The notes under the pieces are model-generated. The model was not told where the DNA came from and did not search any database. It worked only from the letters and a program-made list of their open reading frames with translations. Shown piece by piece: positions 1-7,365 of a stretch of 11,191 nt of DNA. The position numbers were made by a program, and so were the translations under genes. Source of the stretch: Clostridiales bacterium. GTDB taxonomy: Bacteria; Bacillota; Clostridia; Oscillospirales; Oscillospiraceae. Numbering within the stretch: the first letter of the stretch is position 1; each line of letters opens with the position of its first letter. The stretch is from contig DPHR01000089.1 in assembly GCA_003522945.1 (NCBI GenBank), positions 395 to 11,585 on the forward strand, written 5' to 3'.

Positions 1-200
1 CCGTGCGTCAGCTTTTCGCCGATCTGGATGGTCTGCTTCGCGCCGGAAACAGCGAGAGCCTGTTTATCGGTATTGACCGCGATGAACTCCACGCCCTTCG
101 TATCGTCGGCCGCCATGCGGTTGACAACATTGTTGCCGGCGCCGCCGATGCCGATGACTTTGATGGTGACAACGTTCTCCGCGTCTTTGGTGATTGCCAT
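1..200 (-). CDS. ftsZ: Cell division protein FtsZ, N-terminal fragment (gene runs off the window)
   Basis: FtsZ is the tubulin-like GTPase that polymerises into the cytokinetic ring at midcell. Only the first 66 codons plus two bases are present; the rest lies beyond position 1. The visible protein starts MAITKDAENVVTIKVIGIGG and carries the first nucleotide-binding motif GGAGNN at residues 19-24, followed by VVNRMAADDTKGVEFIAVNTDKQAL, which matches the start of the FtsZ GTPase domain. The ATG at 198-200 is supported by a GGGAGGG ribosome binding site (positions 215-209) eight bases upstream. It follows divIB after a 142-bp gap that carries its own predicted promoter. No ftsA precedes it, unlike in B. 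subtilis or E. coli, so the membrane anchor for FtsZ (FtsA or SepF) would have to be encoded elsewhere. Identity is secure; completeness cannot be judged here. Confidence 0.97.
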   Translation of the reverse strand, partial: MAITKDAENVVTIKVIGIGGAGNNVVNRMAADDTKGVEFIAVNTDKQALAVSGAKQTIQIGEKLTH

Positions 201-208
201 TCTATATA

Positions 209-215
209 CCCTCCC
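209..215 (-). promoter_or_regulatory. Ribosome binding site of ftsZ
   Basis: The minus strand reads GGGAGGG eight bases before the ATG at 200. It fixes the ftsZ start, which has no competing upstream start with a comparable site. Confidence 0.8.
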
Positions 216-250
216 GGTTCCTATTTGGGGTTTATACTCATACTCTTGTC

Positions 251-279
251 ATTTTATAACGTTTTTAACCGCAGGTCAA
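251..279 (-). promoter_or_regulatory. Predicted SigA-type promoter for ftsZ
   Basis: On the minus strand the -35 hexamer TTGACC (279-274) matches the TTGACA consensus at 5 of 6 positions. The -10 hexamer TAAAAT (256-251) matches TATAAT at 5 of 6. The spacer is exactly 17 bases. Transcription would begin near position 244, giving a leader of about 44 bases before the ftsZ ATG. This would let ftsZ be expressed separately from the upstream wall-synthesis genes, as is known for several bacteria. The -35 lies inside one arm of a perfect inverted repeat at 269-300, so the site could be controlled by a DNA-binding protein. This is prediction from sequence only. Confidence 0.6.
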
Positions 280-300
280 CAGCATTATGTTGACCTGCGG
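269..300. repeat. Perfect 13-bp inverted repeat in the divIB-ftsZ gap
   Basis: The arms CCGCAGGTCAACA (269-281) and TGTTGACCTGCGG (288-300) are exact reverse complements separated by six bases (282-287). In RNA this would be a stable hairpin. In the direction of the operon it is followed by TTAAAAACG rather than a run of T, so it is a poor intrinsic terminator for divIB. On the plus strand a T5 run follows after four bases, but no plus-strand gene is present to terminate. The left arm contains the predicted ftsZ -35 box. Operator, attenuator or processing site are all possible. Confidence 0.8.
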
Positions 301-342
301 CTGGTTTTTGTAACAAATTTGAAACGAAAACCGCTGTTTTAC

Positions 343-1101
343 TCAATCCGGGCTGAAAGTCCAGGCGCTGCCGTTCGTATAATAGAGCGTTCCGGCGTCC
401 TCCGCGGCGAGCTGGGAAACGACGTTTTTAAGCATGGCGATGCGGTAGAGCATCTCTCCCTCCGCGCCGAGATAGACCGTGAGACGGCCGTCGTAGCGCA
501 GCGAGGGGTTTGCTGGATCGCGGAGATCGATCCATTCCACGAGCGAGGAAACGTCCTCCGCGCGGAGCGCCGGGAGGATCGTCTGCAGCACGGCAAGGCG
601 TTCGGCATTGGTTCCTTCCACAAGCATATCCTCCCCCTCGAGCACCGTCATCGGTTCGAGCGAGCGGATCTCCGGATAGTTCCCCGCCGTGAGGGAATCG
701 GTCGTGCCGAGCATTTTCCCGCTGCGGTCGAGCAGCCAGTACTCCTCGTCAATGACCATATACGCCGCGGGCGCCGAGCCCTCCGCCTGAATGACGATCT
801 TGTTCGGGAGCTGCCGCGTGATGCTCACGGTGTCCATATACGGCAGGTCGGAAAAGATCATGCTCGCCGCCTTGAAGCGGTCCACAAAAAAGAGGTTCGC
901 GCCGCGCTCAACGCCGGAGGCGCTGATGATCTCCTCGTCGGTATACTCCGAGGCGTTGATGACCTCGATCTTCGAGACGCGGAACGCCAAGCTCATAACC
1001 AGAATAACGACAAAGAAAAGCAAAACGAGGACCATCGGCCCATGCCACGGGCTGCGGCGCTTTACTTTACTGTGCTGACTGAATTCCATTTCCGATGCCA
1101 T
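343..1101 (-). CDS. divIB: Cell division protein DivIB/FtsQ
   Basis: This bitopic membrane protein belongs to the FtsQ/DivIB family, which joins FtsL and FtsB/DivIC in the septal complex that controls the SEDS-PBP pair. The 252-residue product has a short basic cytoplasmic tail (KVKRRS), one membrane segment at about residues 22-40, a POTRA domain at about 41-109 (FRVSKIEVINASEYTDEEIISASG onwards, ending QLPNKIVIQAEG), then a beta domain (AAYMVIDEEYWLLDRSGKMLG and after) to about 240. Size and layout fit the family; there is no long C-terminal tail. The ATG at 1101 is preceded by AAAGGAG six bases away. It sits 27 bp after murA and is the last gene before the 142-bp gap to ftsZ. The family diverges quickly in sequence, so the call rests on the POTRA layout plus position in the cluster, which together are strong. 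Confidence 0.92.
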   Translation of the reverse strand: MASEMEFSQHSKVKRRSPWHGPMVLVLLFFVVILVMSLAFRVSKIEVINASEYTDEEIISASGVERGANLFFVDRFKAASMIFSDLPYMDTVSITRQLPNKIVIQAEGSAPAAYMVIDEEYWLLDRSGKMLGTTDSLTAGNYPEIRSLEPMTVLEGEDMLVEGTNAERLAVLQTILPALRAEDVSSLVEWIDLRDPANPSLRYDGRLTVYLGAEGEMLYRIAMLKNVVSQLAAEDAGTLYYTNGSAWTFSPD

Positions 1102-1128
1102 GTTCTGCTCCTTTTGTGTGGTGTTGCT

Positions 1129-2385
1129 CTATGCTTTCTCGCGCCAGACCGATGCTCCGAGCGAGCGCAGCGTCTCGTCCAGCGATTCGTACCCGCGCAG
1201 GATGTGACCGGCGTCGGTCACGGTACTTTCCCCTTCCGCGCCGAGCGCCGCGGCCACGAGCGCCGCTCCGCCGCGAAGGTCGGGGCTTTTCATGGAAGCG
1301 CCATGCAGCGTTTCCACGCCGGTCACGAGCGCCATCGGCCCGCGCAGGACGATCTGCGCGCCGAGAGCGCGCATCTCCTCGGCGTGGCGGTAGCGGCCGG
1401 AGAAAATGTTCTCAATAAACATCGCCGGTCTTGTGCACCGGAGCGACGCCGCCATCAGCAGCGGCGCTGCGTCCGTCGGAAAACCGGGATAGGGCCTTGT
1501 GACGATCGCGCCGGGCGAGGCCGGGCGGCCGTGGGCGGTCATATGTATGCGATCTCCGTGCGTGCTCACGGCGCAGCCCATCGCGCGAAGCGCGTCAAGC
1601 ACGGGGACGATCTGTCCGGGCGCGGCGGCGGTAAGCTCGATCTCCCCGCCGGCGCACGCCGTGCAGCAGAGATATGTTGCCGCGGCGATCCGGTCGGGCG
1701 GAATGCGAAGTCCCGCGTGAGAGCGCGGGGAAAAGCCGGTGATCCGGATGACAGGCGAGCCTGCGCCGGATACGTCCGCGCCGAGCGCGCAAAGATAGCT
1801 TTGCAGCGTTTCGATCTCCGGCTCGCGGGCGGCGTTATAGATGACGGTCGTCCCCTCCGCCGCGCAGGCGGCGATCATGGCGTTTTCCGTTGCGCCGACA
1901 CTCGGCAGCGCAAGCGATATCTCCGCGCCGCGAAGGTGCGAAGCCCGGCACACGATGCTGTCCTCGCCCTCCTCGATCTCCGCGCCCAGAAGCCTCAGGG
2001 CGTGCAGATGGAGATCGATCGGCCGCGGGCCGAGCTCGCAGCCGCCGGGGAGCGATACCTCCGCCTCGCCGAAGCGGGCGAGCAGCGGGCCGAGAAATAT
2101 CACGGAGGAGCGCATCCGGTGCATCAGCTCGCGCGGAATATCGCACCGCGCGGGCGCGGTCGTATCGATGCAGAGAGCGTCGCCGCAGCGCGCCGCGGTG
2201 CAGCCGAGATAGCGGAGAATGTCCATCGCCGCGTCAACATCGCTCAAATTCGGGCAGTTGAGCAGCTCCGTTTCCGCGCCGCAGAGAAGCGACGCCGCGA
2301 TCACCGGCAAAACCGCGTTCTTTGAGCCCTGTACGCGGATCTGTCCGCGAAGCGGCGACCCGCCGGTTATATGCCATATACTCAT
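1129..2385 (-). CDS. murA: UDP-N-acetylglucosamine 1-carboxyvinyltransferase MurA
   Basis: MurA transfers enolpyruvate from PEP to UDP-GlcNAc in the cytoplasm, the first committed step of peptidoglycan synthesis. The 418-residue product matches the family length of about 420. Visible hallmarks are the substrate-binding lysine in GSKNA (K22), the catalytic loop LPGGCELGPRP with Cys116 (equivalent to E. coli Cys115, the residue alkylated by fosfomycin), YPGFPTDAAP with Asp305 and the C-terminal DLRGGAALV. I chose the ATG at 2385 because GGGGGAAG lies just upstream and the protein then begins MSIWHITGG as expected. A TTG codon nine residues earlier (2412) is in frame but has no good ribosome binding site. 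It lies 61 bp after murG and 27 bp before divIB. B. subtilis has murB at this position, so murA here is a lineage difference. Many Firmicutes carry a second murA; that cannot be seen here. Confidence 0.96.
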   Translation of the reverse strand: MSIWHITGGSPLRGQIRVQGSKNAVLPVIAASLLCGAETELLNCPNLSDVDAAMDILRYLGCTAARCGDALCIDTTAPARCDIPRELMHRMRSSVIFLGPLLARFGEAEVSLPGGCELGPRPIDLHLHALRLLGAEIEEGEDSIVCRASHLRGAEISLALPSVGATENAMIAACAAEGTTVIYNAAREPEIETLQSYLCALGADVSGAGSPVIRITGFSPRSHAGLRIPPDRIAAATYLCCTACAGGEIELTAAAPGQIVPVLDALRAMGCAVSTHGDRIHMTAHGRPASPGAIVTRPYPGFPTDAAPLLMAASLRCTRPAMFIENIFSGRYRHAEEMRALGAQIVLRGPMALVTGVETLHGASMKSPDLRGGAALVAAALGAEGESTVTDAGHILRGYESLDETLRSLGASVWREKA

Positions 2386-2415
2386 AGTTCTTCCCCCGCA
2401 CAGCATTTTCAAGCC

Positions 2416-2445
2416 ATACTATGCAGAGAAAGCGCCGTTTGCCAA
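2416..2445 (-). promoter_or_regulatory. Weak candidate promoter ahead of murA
   Basis: The murG-murA gap contains TTGGCA (2445-2440, 5 of 6 matches to the -35 consensus) and TAGTAT (2421-2416, 4 of 6 to the -10 consensus) with an 18-base spacer. It could give extra transcription of murA, divIB and possibly ftsZ. A match of this quality can occur by chance. Confidence 0.25.
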
Positions 2446-2446
2446 A

Positions 2447-3583
2447 TTACTCCCCGGAGGCGAGAGAGAGGACGATGGACGTGATCTCGTCGGTAGCGTT
2501 CTCCACGGCAAGATCGCGCATATGCTCTTCCATTTCGGCGAGCTTTTCCTTATCGCTCAAAAGCCCGTTGATCGTGGAGAGCATCACATCGGCTCCGGCG
2601 TCGCTCTCGAGCAGCACGACGGCGCCGCCGCCGCGCTCGAGCACGCGGGCATTTTTCTCCTGATGGTTATTCACCACGTTCGGACTGGGAACGAGGATCG
2701 CCGGTTTGCCGATGGCGGTGAGCTCCGCAAGCGTGGACGCGCCGCTCCGGCAGAGGACGATGTCCGCCGCTGCCATGAGAAGGGGCATATCATAAATATA
2801 GTCCACCACGTCAAACCCGGCTTCCTTCCAGTCGGAGAGGCCGAGCTCTTCGCTCATATACTCCGTCATGCTCTTTATGCCGCGCTTGCCCGCCGAGTGG
2901 ACGAGCCGGAAGGGACGCTCCGCGCCGTCCATGGCGAGAGCGATCATGCGCGCGACGGTCTTGTTCATTTCCGTTGCGCCGAGACTGCCCCAAACGGAAA
3001 CGACGAGCGGTTCGTCCTCCGCGATACCGAGCGCGCGGCGCGCGGCGCTCTTATCCGAGCGCATGAAGCCAAGACGCACGGGCGTGCCGGTCACGACGAC
3101 CTTTTCGGGGTGTTTATAGTTTTCCCGCGCCTCGGCAAAGCCGACCATGATCTTATCCACGCACTTTTCCAGCTGGCGTGTCGTAAGGCCGGGTTCGGCG
3201 TTGCTCTCGTGCACGACGGTGGGGATGCCGAGCTTTGCCGCCTCATGCAGCACCGGGTAGCAGACGTACCCGCCGGTGCCGATAACGACGTCCGGCTTAA
3301 ATTCCTCGATGATCTTCCGGCACGCCGGGCCGGACTTGATGAGATCGGAGACAAATTTTATATTGTGCCTGATGCCCTCCACCGAGAGCGACCGGCTCAG
3401 ATTGCTCACCGGCACGCCGCGGATCTCGTACCCCTCGCGGGGGACAAGCTCCATTTCCATTTTGCCGAGAGCGCCGATGAACAAAATTTCGCTCTCCGGC
3501 AGAAGCTCGCGGATCCGCCCGGCCACGCCGACGGCGGGATTTACATGGCCCGCGGTGCCGCCGCAGGCAAACAGAAAACGCAT
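2447..3583 (-). CDS. murG: UDP-N-acetylglucosamine--undecaprenyl-PP-MurNAc-pentapeptide GlcNAc transferase MurG
   Basis: MurG is a peripheral membrane GT-B glycosyltransferase (family GT28) that adds GlcNAc to lipid I to make lipid II. The 378-residue product has the N-terminal glycine loop CGGTAGHVNPA (residues 7-17), GTGGYVCYP (102-110), VHESNAEPG (124-132), a second glycine-rich loop VWGSLGATEMN (197-207), and the UDP-GlcNAc-binding region CRSGASTLAELTAIGKPAILVPSP (278-301) followed by NNHQEKNA. The second loop is WGSLGA where many MurG proteins read GGSxGA. The ATG at 3583 has GAGGA seven bases upstream, inside the end of the SEDS gene; only 3 bp separate the two genes, so they are probably translationally coupled. 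The start MRFLFACGGTAGH fits the family exactly. Confidence 0.97.
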   Translation of the reverse strand: MRFLFACGGTAGHVNPAVGVAGRIRELLPESEILFIGALGKMEMELVPREGYEIRGVPVSNLSRSLSVEGIRHNIKFVSDLIKSGPACRKIIEEFKPDVVIGTGGYVCYPVLHEAAKLGIPTVVHESNAEPGLTTRQLEKCVDKIMVGFAEARENYKHPEKVVVTGTPVRLGFMRSDKSAARRALGIAEDEPLVVSVWGSLGATEMNKTVARMIALAMDGAERPFRLVHSAGKRGIKSMTEYMSEELGLSDWKEAGFDVVDYIYDMPLLMAAADIVLCRSGASTLAELTAIGKPAILVPSPNVVNNHQEKNARVLERGGGAVVLLESDAGADVMLSTINGLLSDKEKLAEMEEHMRDLAVENATDEITSIVLSLASGE

Positions 3584-3586
3584 AGG

Positions 3587-4789
3587 TCATTCCTCGATTT
3601 TTTGATTTTTTACTTTATGGAAAAACTCCCGCGGCGCGTAGGCCGCACAGGGGTTCTCCCGCGATATGCTCAGCAGTATCCCCGCCTCCCCCATCTGGAT
3701 GAGCAGCGCCGTACCGCCGTAGCTGAAAAACGGCAGCGAGATGCCCGTGCAGGGGACGAGATTCGTACATACCGCAACATTCAGCACGATTTGCAGCGCG
3801 AGCATCGTTGTGATGCCGCAGCCGGTAAGGAAGCTGAAGCGGTCGGTGCTCTGCAGGGAGATCCAGTACCCGCGCACGATGAGCATGGCAAAAAGAAGAA
3901 GGATCGCCGAGGCGCCGATGAACCCCAGCTCCTCGCACACGACGGAGAAAATAAAGTCGTTGTGTTCCTCGGGAAGATAGAGGTATTTCTGGCGGCTCAT
4001 GCCGAGACCGAGACCGGACAGCCCGCCCGAGCCGATCGCATAGAGCGACTGGACGATCTGCCAGCCGTCGCCGGTGAGATCGGAGAAGGGGTCGCGGAAG
4101 GACGCCACGCGCGCCGCGACATACGGCACGAACAGCACCGCCGCGACCGCGCCGACGAGCAGCACACCGGCCGCGCCAATGAACCAGTGCAGCCGTACCC
4201 CGCCGAGAAAGAGCATGGAAGCTCCGATGGCAAGGATGATGATCGTTGCGGAAAAGTGCGGCTCAAGCACGAGCAGCGCCGAAACGACCGCCAGTATCGC
4301 CGCGAACGGCGCGATGCCGTACCGGAAGGTGCGCATCCGGTCTTTATATTTGCATATCAGCGCCGAAAAGTAAAGAATAATTGCGATTTTTGTAATTTCT
4401 GACGGCTGGAACGTCGTGAAGCCGAGACTTATCCATCGTCTTGCTCCGTTTACGACCGTGCCGATGACCAGCACTGCCGCAAGACTTGCGACGGAAACGA
4501 GCAGCAGCGGCAGCGCGCAGGCGCGATAAACGCGCATCGGAATGCGCGAGGCGATGAGCATTACGCACACGCCCGCCGCGGCGAAGATGGCCTGCCGGGA
4601 GAAAAAATACACCGGGTTGTGTCCGGTCTCGCCCTGCAGATCGTAATACGCGCTTGCAAAGCTCGCCGAGAGCACCATCACCACGCCGACGCCGAGCAGC
4701 GTGAGCGTGATAACAAGGAAAGGCAGATCCGCCCTGCGGTCTGCCTTACCCGTTTTGACCGGCGCGGCGCCGGTCGAAGTATGATCCAT
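3587..4789 (-). CDS. ftsW: SEDS peptidoglycan polymerase, FtsW/SpoVE type
   Basis: SEDS proteins are integral membrane glycosyltransferases that polymerise lipid II and work with a class B PBP. FtsW acts at the septum and SpoVE in the spore cortex. The 400-residue product starts with about 20 hydrophilic residues and then has about ten hydrophobic segments. Family motifs are GARRWISLGFTTFQPSE (115-131), the extracellular PEEHNDFIF (273-281) with the conserved acidic residue Asp278, and GISLPFFSYGGTALL (349-363). The ATG at 4789 has GGAGG five bases upstream. It follows mraY by 30 bp with no murD between, and murG starts 3 bp after its stop. Its likely PBP partner is encoded at 7353-9665. I cannot separate FtsW from SpoVE by sequence. 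The cluster shows only one SEDS gene, so it may serve vegetative division, sporulation, or both. Confidence 0.93.
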   Translation of the reverse strand: MDHTSTGAAPVKTGKADRRADLPFLVITLTLLGVGVVMVLSASFASAYYDLQGETGHNPVYFFSRQAIFAAAGVCVMLIASRIPMRVYRACALPLLLVSVASLAAVLVIGTVVNGARRWISLGFTTFQPSEITKIAIILYFSALICKYKDRMRTFRYGIAPFAAILAVVSALLVLEPHFSATIIILAIGASMLFLGGVRLHWFIGAAGVLLVGAVAAVLFVPYVAARVASFRDPFSDLTGDGWQIVQSLYAIGSGGLSGLGLGMSRQKYLYLPEEHNDFIFSVVCEELGFIGASAILLLFAMLIVRGYWISLQSTDRFSFLTGCGITTMLALQIVLNVAVCTNLVPCTGISLPFFSYGGTALLIQMGEAGILLSISRENPCAAYAPREFFHKVKNQKIEE

Positions 4790-4819
4790 GAGAGCCTCCG
4801 GTATTACCCTCTCAAAAGC

Positions 4820-5833
4820 TCAGAAGGAATAGCGTCCCGTTACGCCGAGAAGCGATACGACCGCCATCACGAACGTGATGCCCGCAAACAGGACGAAGAT
4901 CTCTTTTTCTTTCCATTTCCGGCCCGTCCAGCCGCCCATCTCCAGATGGTGGTGGAAGGGGGCCATTTTGAATACGCGCTTGCCGTGGGAGAGCTTGAAA
5001 TACGCCACCTGGATGATGTCCGAAAGCGTTTCAATGATCGGCATGATGCAAAGCGGGATGAGCAGCAGCGGCACATCCAGCGCGAACGCCAGACCCGAGA
5101 TGCACCCGCCGAGGAAGAGCGAGCCGGTGTCGCCCATGAATACGCGCGCGGGGTTGAAATTGTAGATCAGGAAGCCGAGCAGCGCGCCGACCATGCCGCT
5201 GGCGAAAATGCCCTGCGGCATATACTCTTTGCCCCAGCAGAACACAATGGCCGTGAAGCAGAGGAACACGGGCACGCACGTGCCCGCCGCGAGGCCGTCC
5301 ACGCCGTCGGTGATGTTCACGGCGTTCACCGTGCCGACGATGACAAACGCCGCAAAAATGAAGTACAGCGGCTCGGAGACCGGGACATAGGTGTTCCAGA
5401 ACGGGATATAGAGATTCGGGCTCAGATAGCCGGTGAAGCGGAGCAGCAGCAAAAAGCACGTGGCGGCAAGGAGCTGCAGAAGGAACTTCATCTTTGCGCT
5501 CAGGCCGAGATTCTGCTTGTGGCGCAGCTTTTCATAGTCGTCCAGAAAGCCGATCGCGCCGAACACGAGACCGAACACGAGAATGAAAATGTGTCCCCAC
5601 TCGCCGTTCGCCATGCAGGAGAAGCCGACCGTGAGACAAACGACCGTAACGGCGATGATGAACATCAGCCCGCCCATCGTGGGCGTGCCGGTCTTGCTCA
5701 TGTGCCACGTGGGGCCGTCCTCCCGGATCGCCTGCCCGGCTTTGATTTTCCGCAGATACGGTACCAAAACCGCGCCTACGGCGCTCGATATACAAAATCC
5801 GACGACAAGCGCCAAAATCAGCTTCCAAGTCAT
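4820..5833 (-). CDS. mraY: Phospho-N-acetylmuramoyl-pentapeptide-transferase MraY
   Basis: MraY is an integral membrane enzyme that transfers phospho-MurNAc-pentapeptide from UDP to undecaprenyl phosphate, forming lipid I. The 337-residue product is of normal length (about 320-360). It shows the cytoplasmic TWHMSKTGTPTMGG (42-55), FLDDYEK with the aspartate pair 98-99, NAVNITDGVDGLAAG (170-184), FNPARVFMGDTGSLFLGG (226-243, Asp235) and the histidine motif APFHHHLEMGGW (291-302), with about ten hydrophobic segments. The ATG at 5833 gives the expected N-terminus. Its ribosome binding site is poor: GAGGAAAGG lies 13 bases away and only a GGG lies at normal spacing, so translation may depend partly on coupling to murE, whose stop is 32 bp upstream. 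Neither murF before it nor murD after it is present. Confidence 0.97.
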   Translation of the reverse strand: MTWKLILALVVGFCISSAVGAVLVPYLRKIKAGQAIREDGPTWHMSKTGTPTMGGLMFIIAVTVVCLTVGFSCMANGEWGHIFILVFGLVFGAIGFLDDYEKLRHKQNLGLSAKMKFLLQLLAATCFLLLLRFTGYLSPNLYIPFWNTYVPVSEPLYFIFAAFVIVGTVNAVNITDGVDGLAAGTCVPVFLCFTAIVFCWGKEYMPQGIFASGMVGALLGFLIYNFNPARVFMGDTGSLFLGGCISGLAFALDVPLLLIPLCIMPIIETLSDIIQVAYFKLSHGKRVFKMAPFHHHLEMGGWTGRKWKEKEIFVLFAGITFVMAVVSLLGVTGRYSF

Positions 5834-5865
5834 TCTTTTTCCCGTGCCTTTCCTCTTTTGCTTTG

Positions 5866-7323
5866 TCAGGTGCGCTTCGCGCGTTCGGCAAGATAGTCCG
5901 CGACGATCTCGCGCTCGTCCATGTGGATCTTCTCGTGGCCGATGATCTGATAATCCTCGTGGCCCTTGCCGCAGAGCAGGATGACGTCGCCCGGCTCATG
6001 ATGGTCGATCGCCCAGCGGATGGCCTCCGGGCGGTCGCAGATAACCTTGTAGGGCGCTTTGCCCGCGCGCACGCCGGGCAGGATCTCCTCGATGATGCTC
6101 ATGGGATCCTCGGTGCGCGGGTTGTCGCTTGTAACGATGACGAAATCGGCAATGTCCGCAGAGAGCTTTCCCATGATCGGGCGTTTTTTCCGGTCGCGGT
6201 CGCCGCCGGCGCCGAAGAGCATCACGAGACGCTTCGGCGCAATGCCGCGCAGCGTCGTGAGAACGTTTTCAATAGCGTCCGGCGTGACGGCATAGTCGAT
6301 GAAAATGCTGTAATCGCCGTCCGTCGGCACCGGCTCTACGCGCCCCTTTGCGCCGTGGGCCGTTTCGAGCGCCGCGGCCGCGTCCGCGAGAGATACGCCG
6401 AGCAGCCGCGCGCACGAGATCGCCGCGAGCGCGTTATACACGGAAAACTGTCCCGGCAGGTTCGTCTTTACGCGGACGAGCTCGCCCTCTTCCAGCGCGC
6501 AGAAGCGCACGCCGCTCGGCGCGAGACGGATATCGCGCGCCGTGAGCGAAGCGCTGTCGCTCTTCGCCGAGAAGGTATACACCGGCTGCGGCGCGTCCTT
6601 CATAACCGTTTCGGTCCACGGATCGTCCGCGTTCGCCGCCGTTTTTTCGCACATGGGGAAGAGCATTGCCTTAGCCTTCGCATATTCCTCCATCGTGTTG
6701 TGGAAGTCGAGATGATCCTGCGTCAGATTCGTGAAGAGGCCGACGGCAAAATGCACGCCCGCCACGCGGCGCAGCACCAGCGAGTGAGAGGAAACCTCCA
6801 TCACGCAGTGGGTGCACCCGGCATCCGCCATCTGACGGAAGAGCGCCTGCAGATCGCAGGATTCCGGTGTGGTGTGCTCGGCGTGGAATTCCTCGTCGCC
6901 GATCATGTTCGAGATGCTGCCGATGAGCCCGACCTTCGCGCCGAGGGTCTTTTCCAGGATCTGCTTTATGAGGATGGTGGTCGTCGTTTTGCCGTTCGTG
7001 CCGGTGATGCCGATGACCTTCATTTCGCGGCTGGGGTCGCCGTAGAAGTTCCGCGCGGCGAGCGCGAGACCGAGACGGCTGTCGTCCGTCTGGACGTACG
7101 GCACGTTTCCGGCGGGCGCTTCCTCGCACAGCACGGCGGCGCAGCCCTTTTCCACCGCCATGGGGATATATTTATGTCCGTCCGACTCATACCCGCGCAC
7201 GGCGACGAAAAGGTCGCCGCTCTTCACGCGGCGGGAATCGTAGCAGACGCCCGTGATCTCCGTATCGCCGGAGGCGGCTGCGGAGAGAACGTTTATTCCC
7301 TTGAGAATTTCCGATAGTTTCAT
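5866..7323 (-). CDS. murE: UDP-MurNAc-L-alanyl-D-glutamate--meso-2,6-diaminopimelate ligase MurE
   Basis: MurE is a cytoplasmic ATP-dependent ligase that adds the third residue of the stem peptide. The 485-residue product has the three Mur ligase domains: an N-terminal domain with VCYDSRRVKSGDLFVAVRG (26-44), a central ATPase domain with the P-loop GITGTNGKTTTT (105-116), the substrate motif TTPESCDLQ (151-159), EVSSHSL (176-182) and the lysine expected to be carbamylated in AKAMLF (Lys218), and a C-terminal domain. DNPRTEDP (400-407) contains the DNPR signature of enzymes that use meso-diaminopimelate rather than lysine. One oddity is DYAVTPDA (343-350), where the usual motif is DYAHTPDA, so a normally conserved histidine is Val346. 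The ATG at 7323 has GAGGAAG close upstream. It begins 29 bp after the PBP gene. Confidence 0.97.
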   Translation of the reverse strand: MKLSEILKGINVLSAAASGDTEITGVCYDSRRVKSGDLFVAVRGYESDGHKYIPMAVEKGCAAVLCEEAPAGNVPYVQTDDSRLGLALAARNFYGDPSREMKVIGITGTNGKTTTTILIKQILEKTLGAKVGLIGSISNMIGDEEFHAEHTTPESCDLQALFRQMADAGCTHCVMEVSSHSLVLRRVAGVHFAVGLFTNLTQDHLDFHNTMEEYAKAKAMLFPMCEKTAANADDPWTETVMKDAPQPVYTFSAKSDSASLTARDIRLAPSGVRFCALEEGELVRVKTNLPGQFSVYNALAAISCARLLGVSLADAAAALETAHGAKGRVEPVPTDGDYSIFIDYAVTPDAIENVLTTLRGIAPKRLVMLFGAGGDRDRKKRPIMGKLSADIADFVIVTSDNPRTEDPMSIIEEILPGVRAGKAPYKVICDRPEAIRWAIDHHEPGDVILLCGKGHEDYQIIGHEKIHMDEREIVADYLAERAKRT

Positions 7324-7341
7324 GGTACTTCCTCATTGTCC

Positions 7342-7365
7342 CGGCCGGCTTTTCAATACCGGCCG
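7342..7365 (-). repeat. GC-rich inverted repeat spanning the PBP stop codon
   Basis: The arms CGGCCGG (7342-7348) and CCGGCCG (7359-7365) pair perfectly around a 10-base loop that holds the TGA stop of the PBP gene. No T-run follows in the direction of the operon, so it is not a classical terminator. It could slow ribosomes or RNA polymerase, or be an mRNA processing site, or be chance in GC-rich DNA. Confidence 0.5.

Noticed and set aside
269..300. Intrinsic terminator after divIB
   Set aside because: In the operon direction the stem is followed by TTAAAAACG with no U-tract. The T5 run lies on the other strand, where no gene reads into it. I kept it as an inverted repeat of unknown role.
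28..2325. A 765-codon open frame on the plus strand, and a similar 727-codon frame at 2219-4402
   Set aside because: Both lie antisense to murA, divIB, murG and the SEDS gene, whose family motifs are clear. Their translations are rich in Arg, His and Ala without any recognisable domain, as expected from antisense reading of GC-rich codons.
2386..2412. TTG start nine codons upstream for murA
   Set aside because: The ATG at 2385 has the better ribosome binding site and matches the usual MurA N-terminus.
5863..7317. Plus-strand open frame of 484 codons mirroring murE, and one of 443 codons at 8031-9362 mirroring the PBP gene
   Set aside because: They are low-complexity antisense shadows of well-supported genes, with no plausible ribosome binding site or domain.
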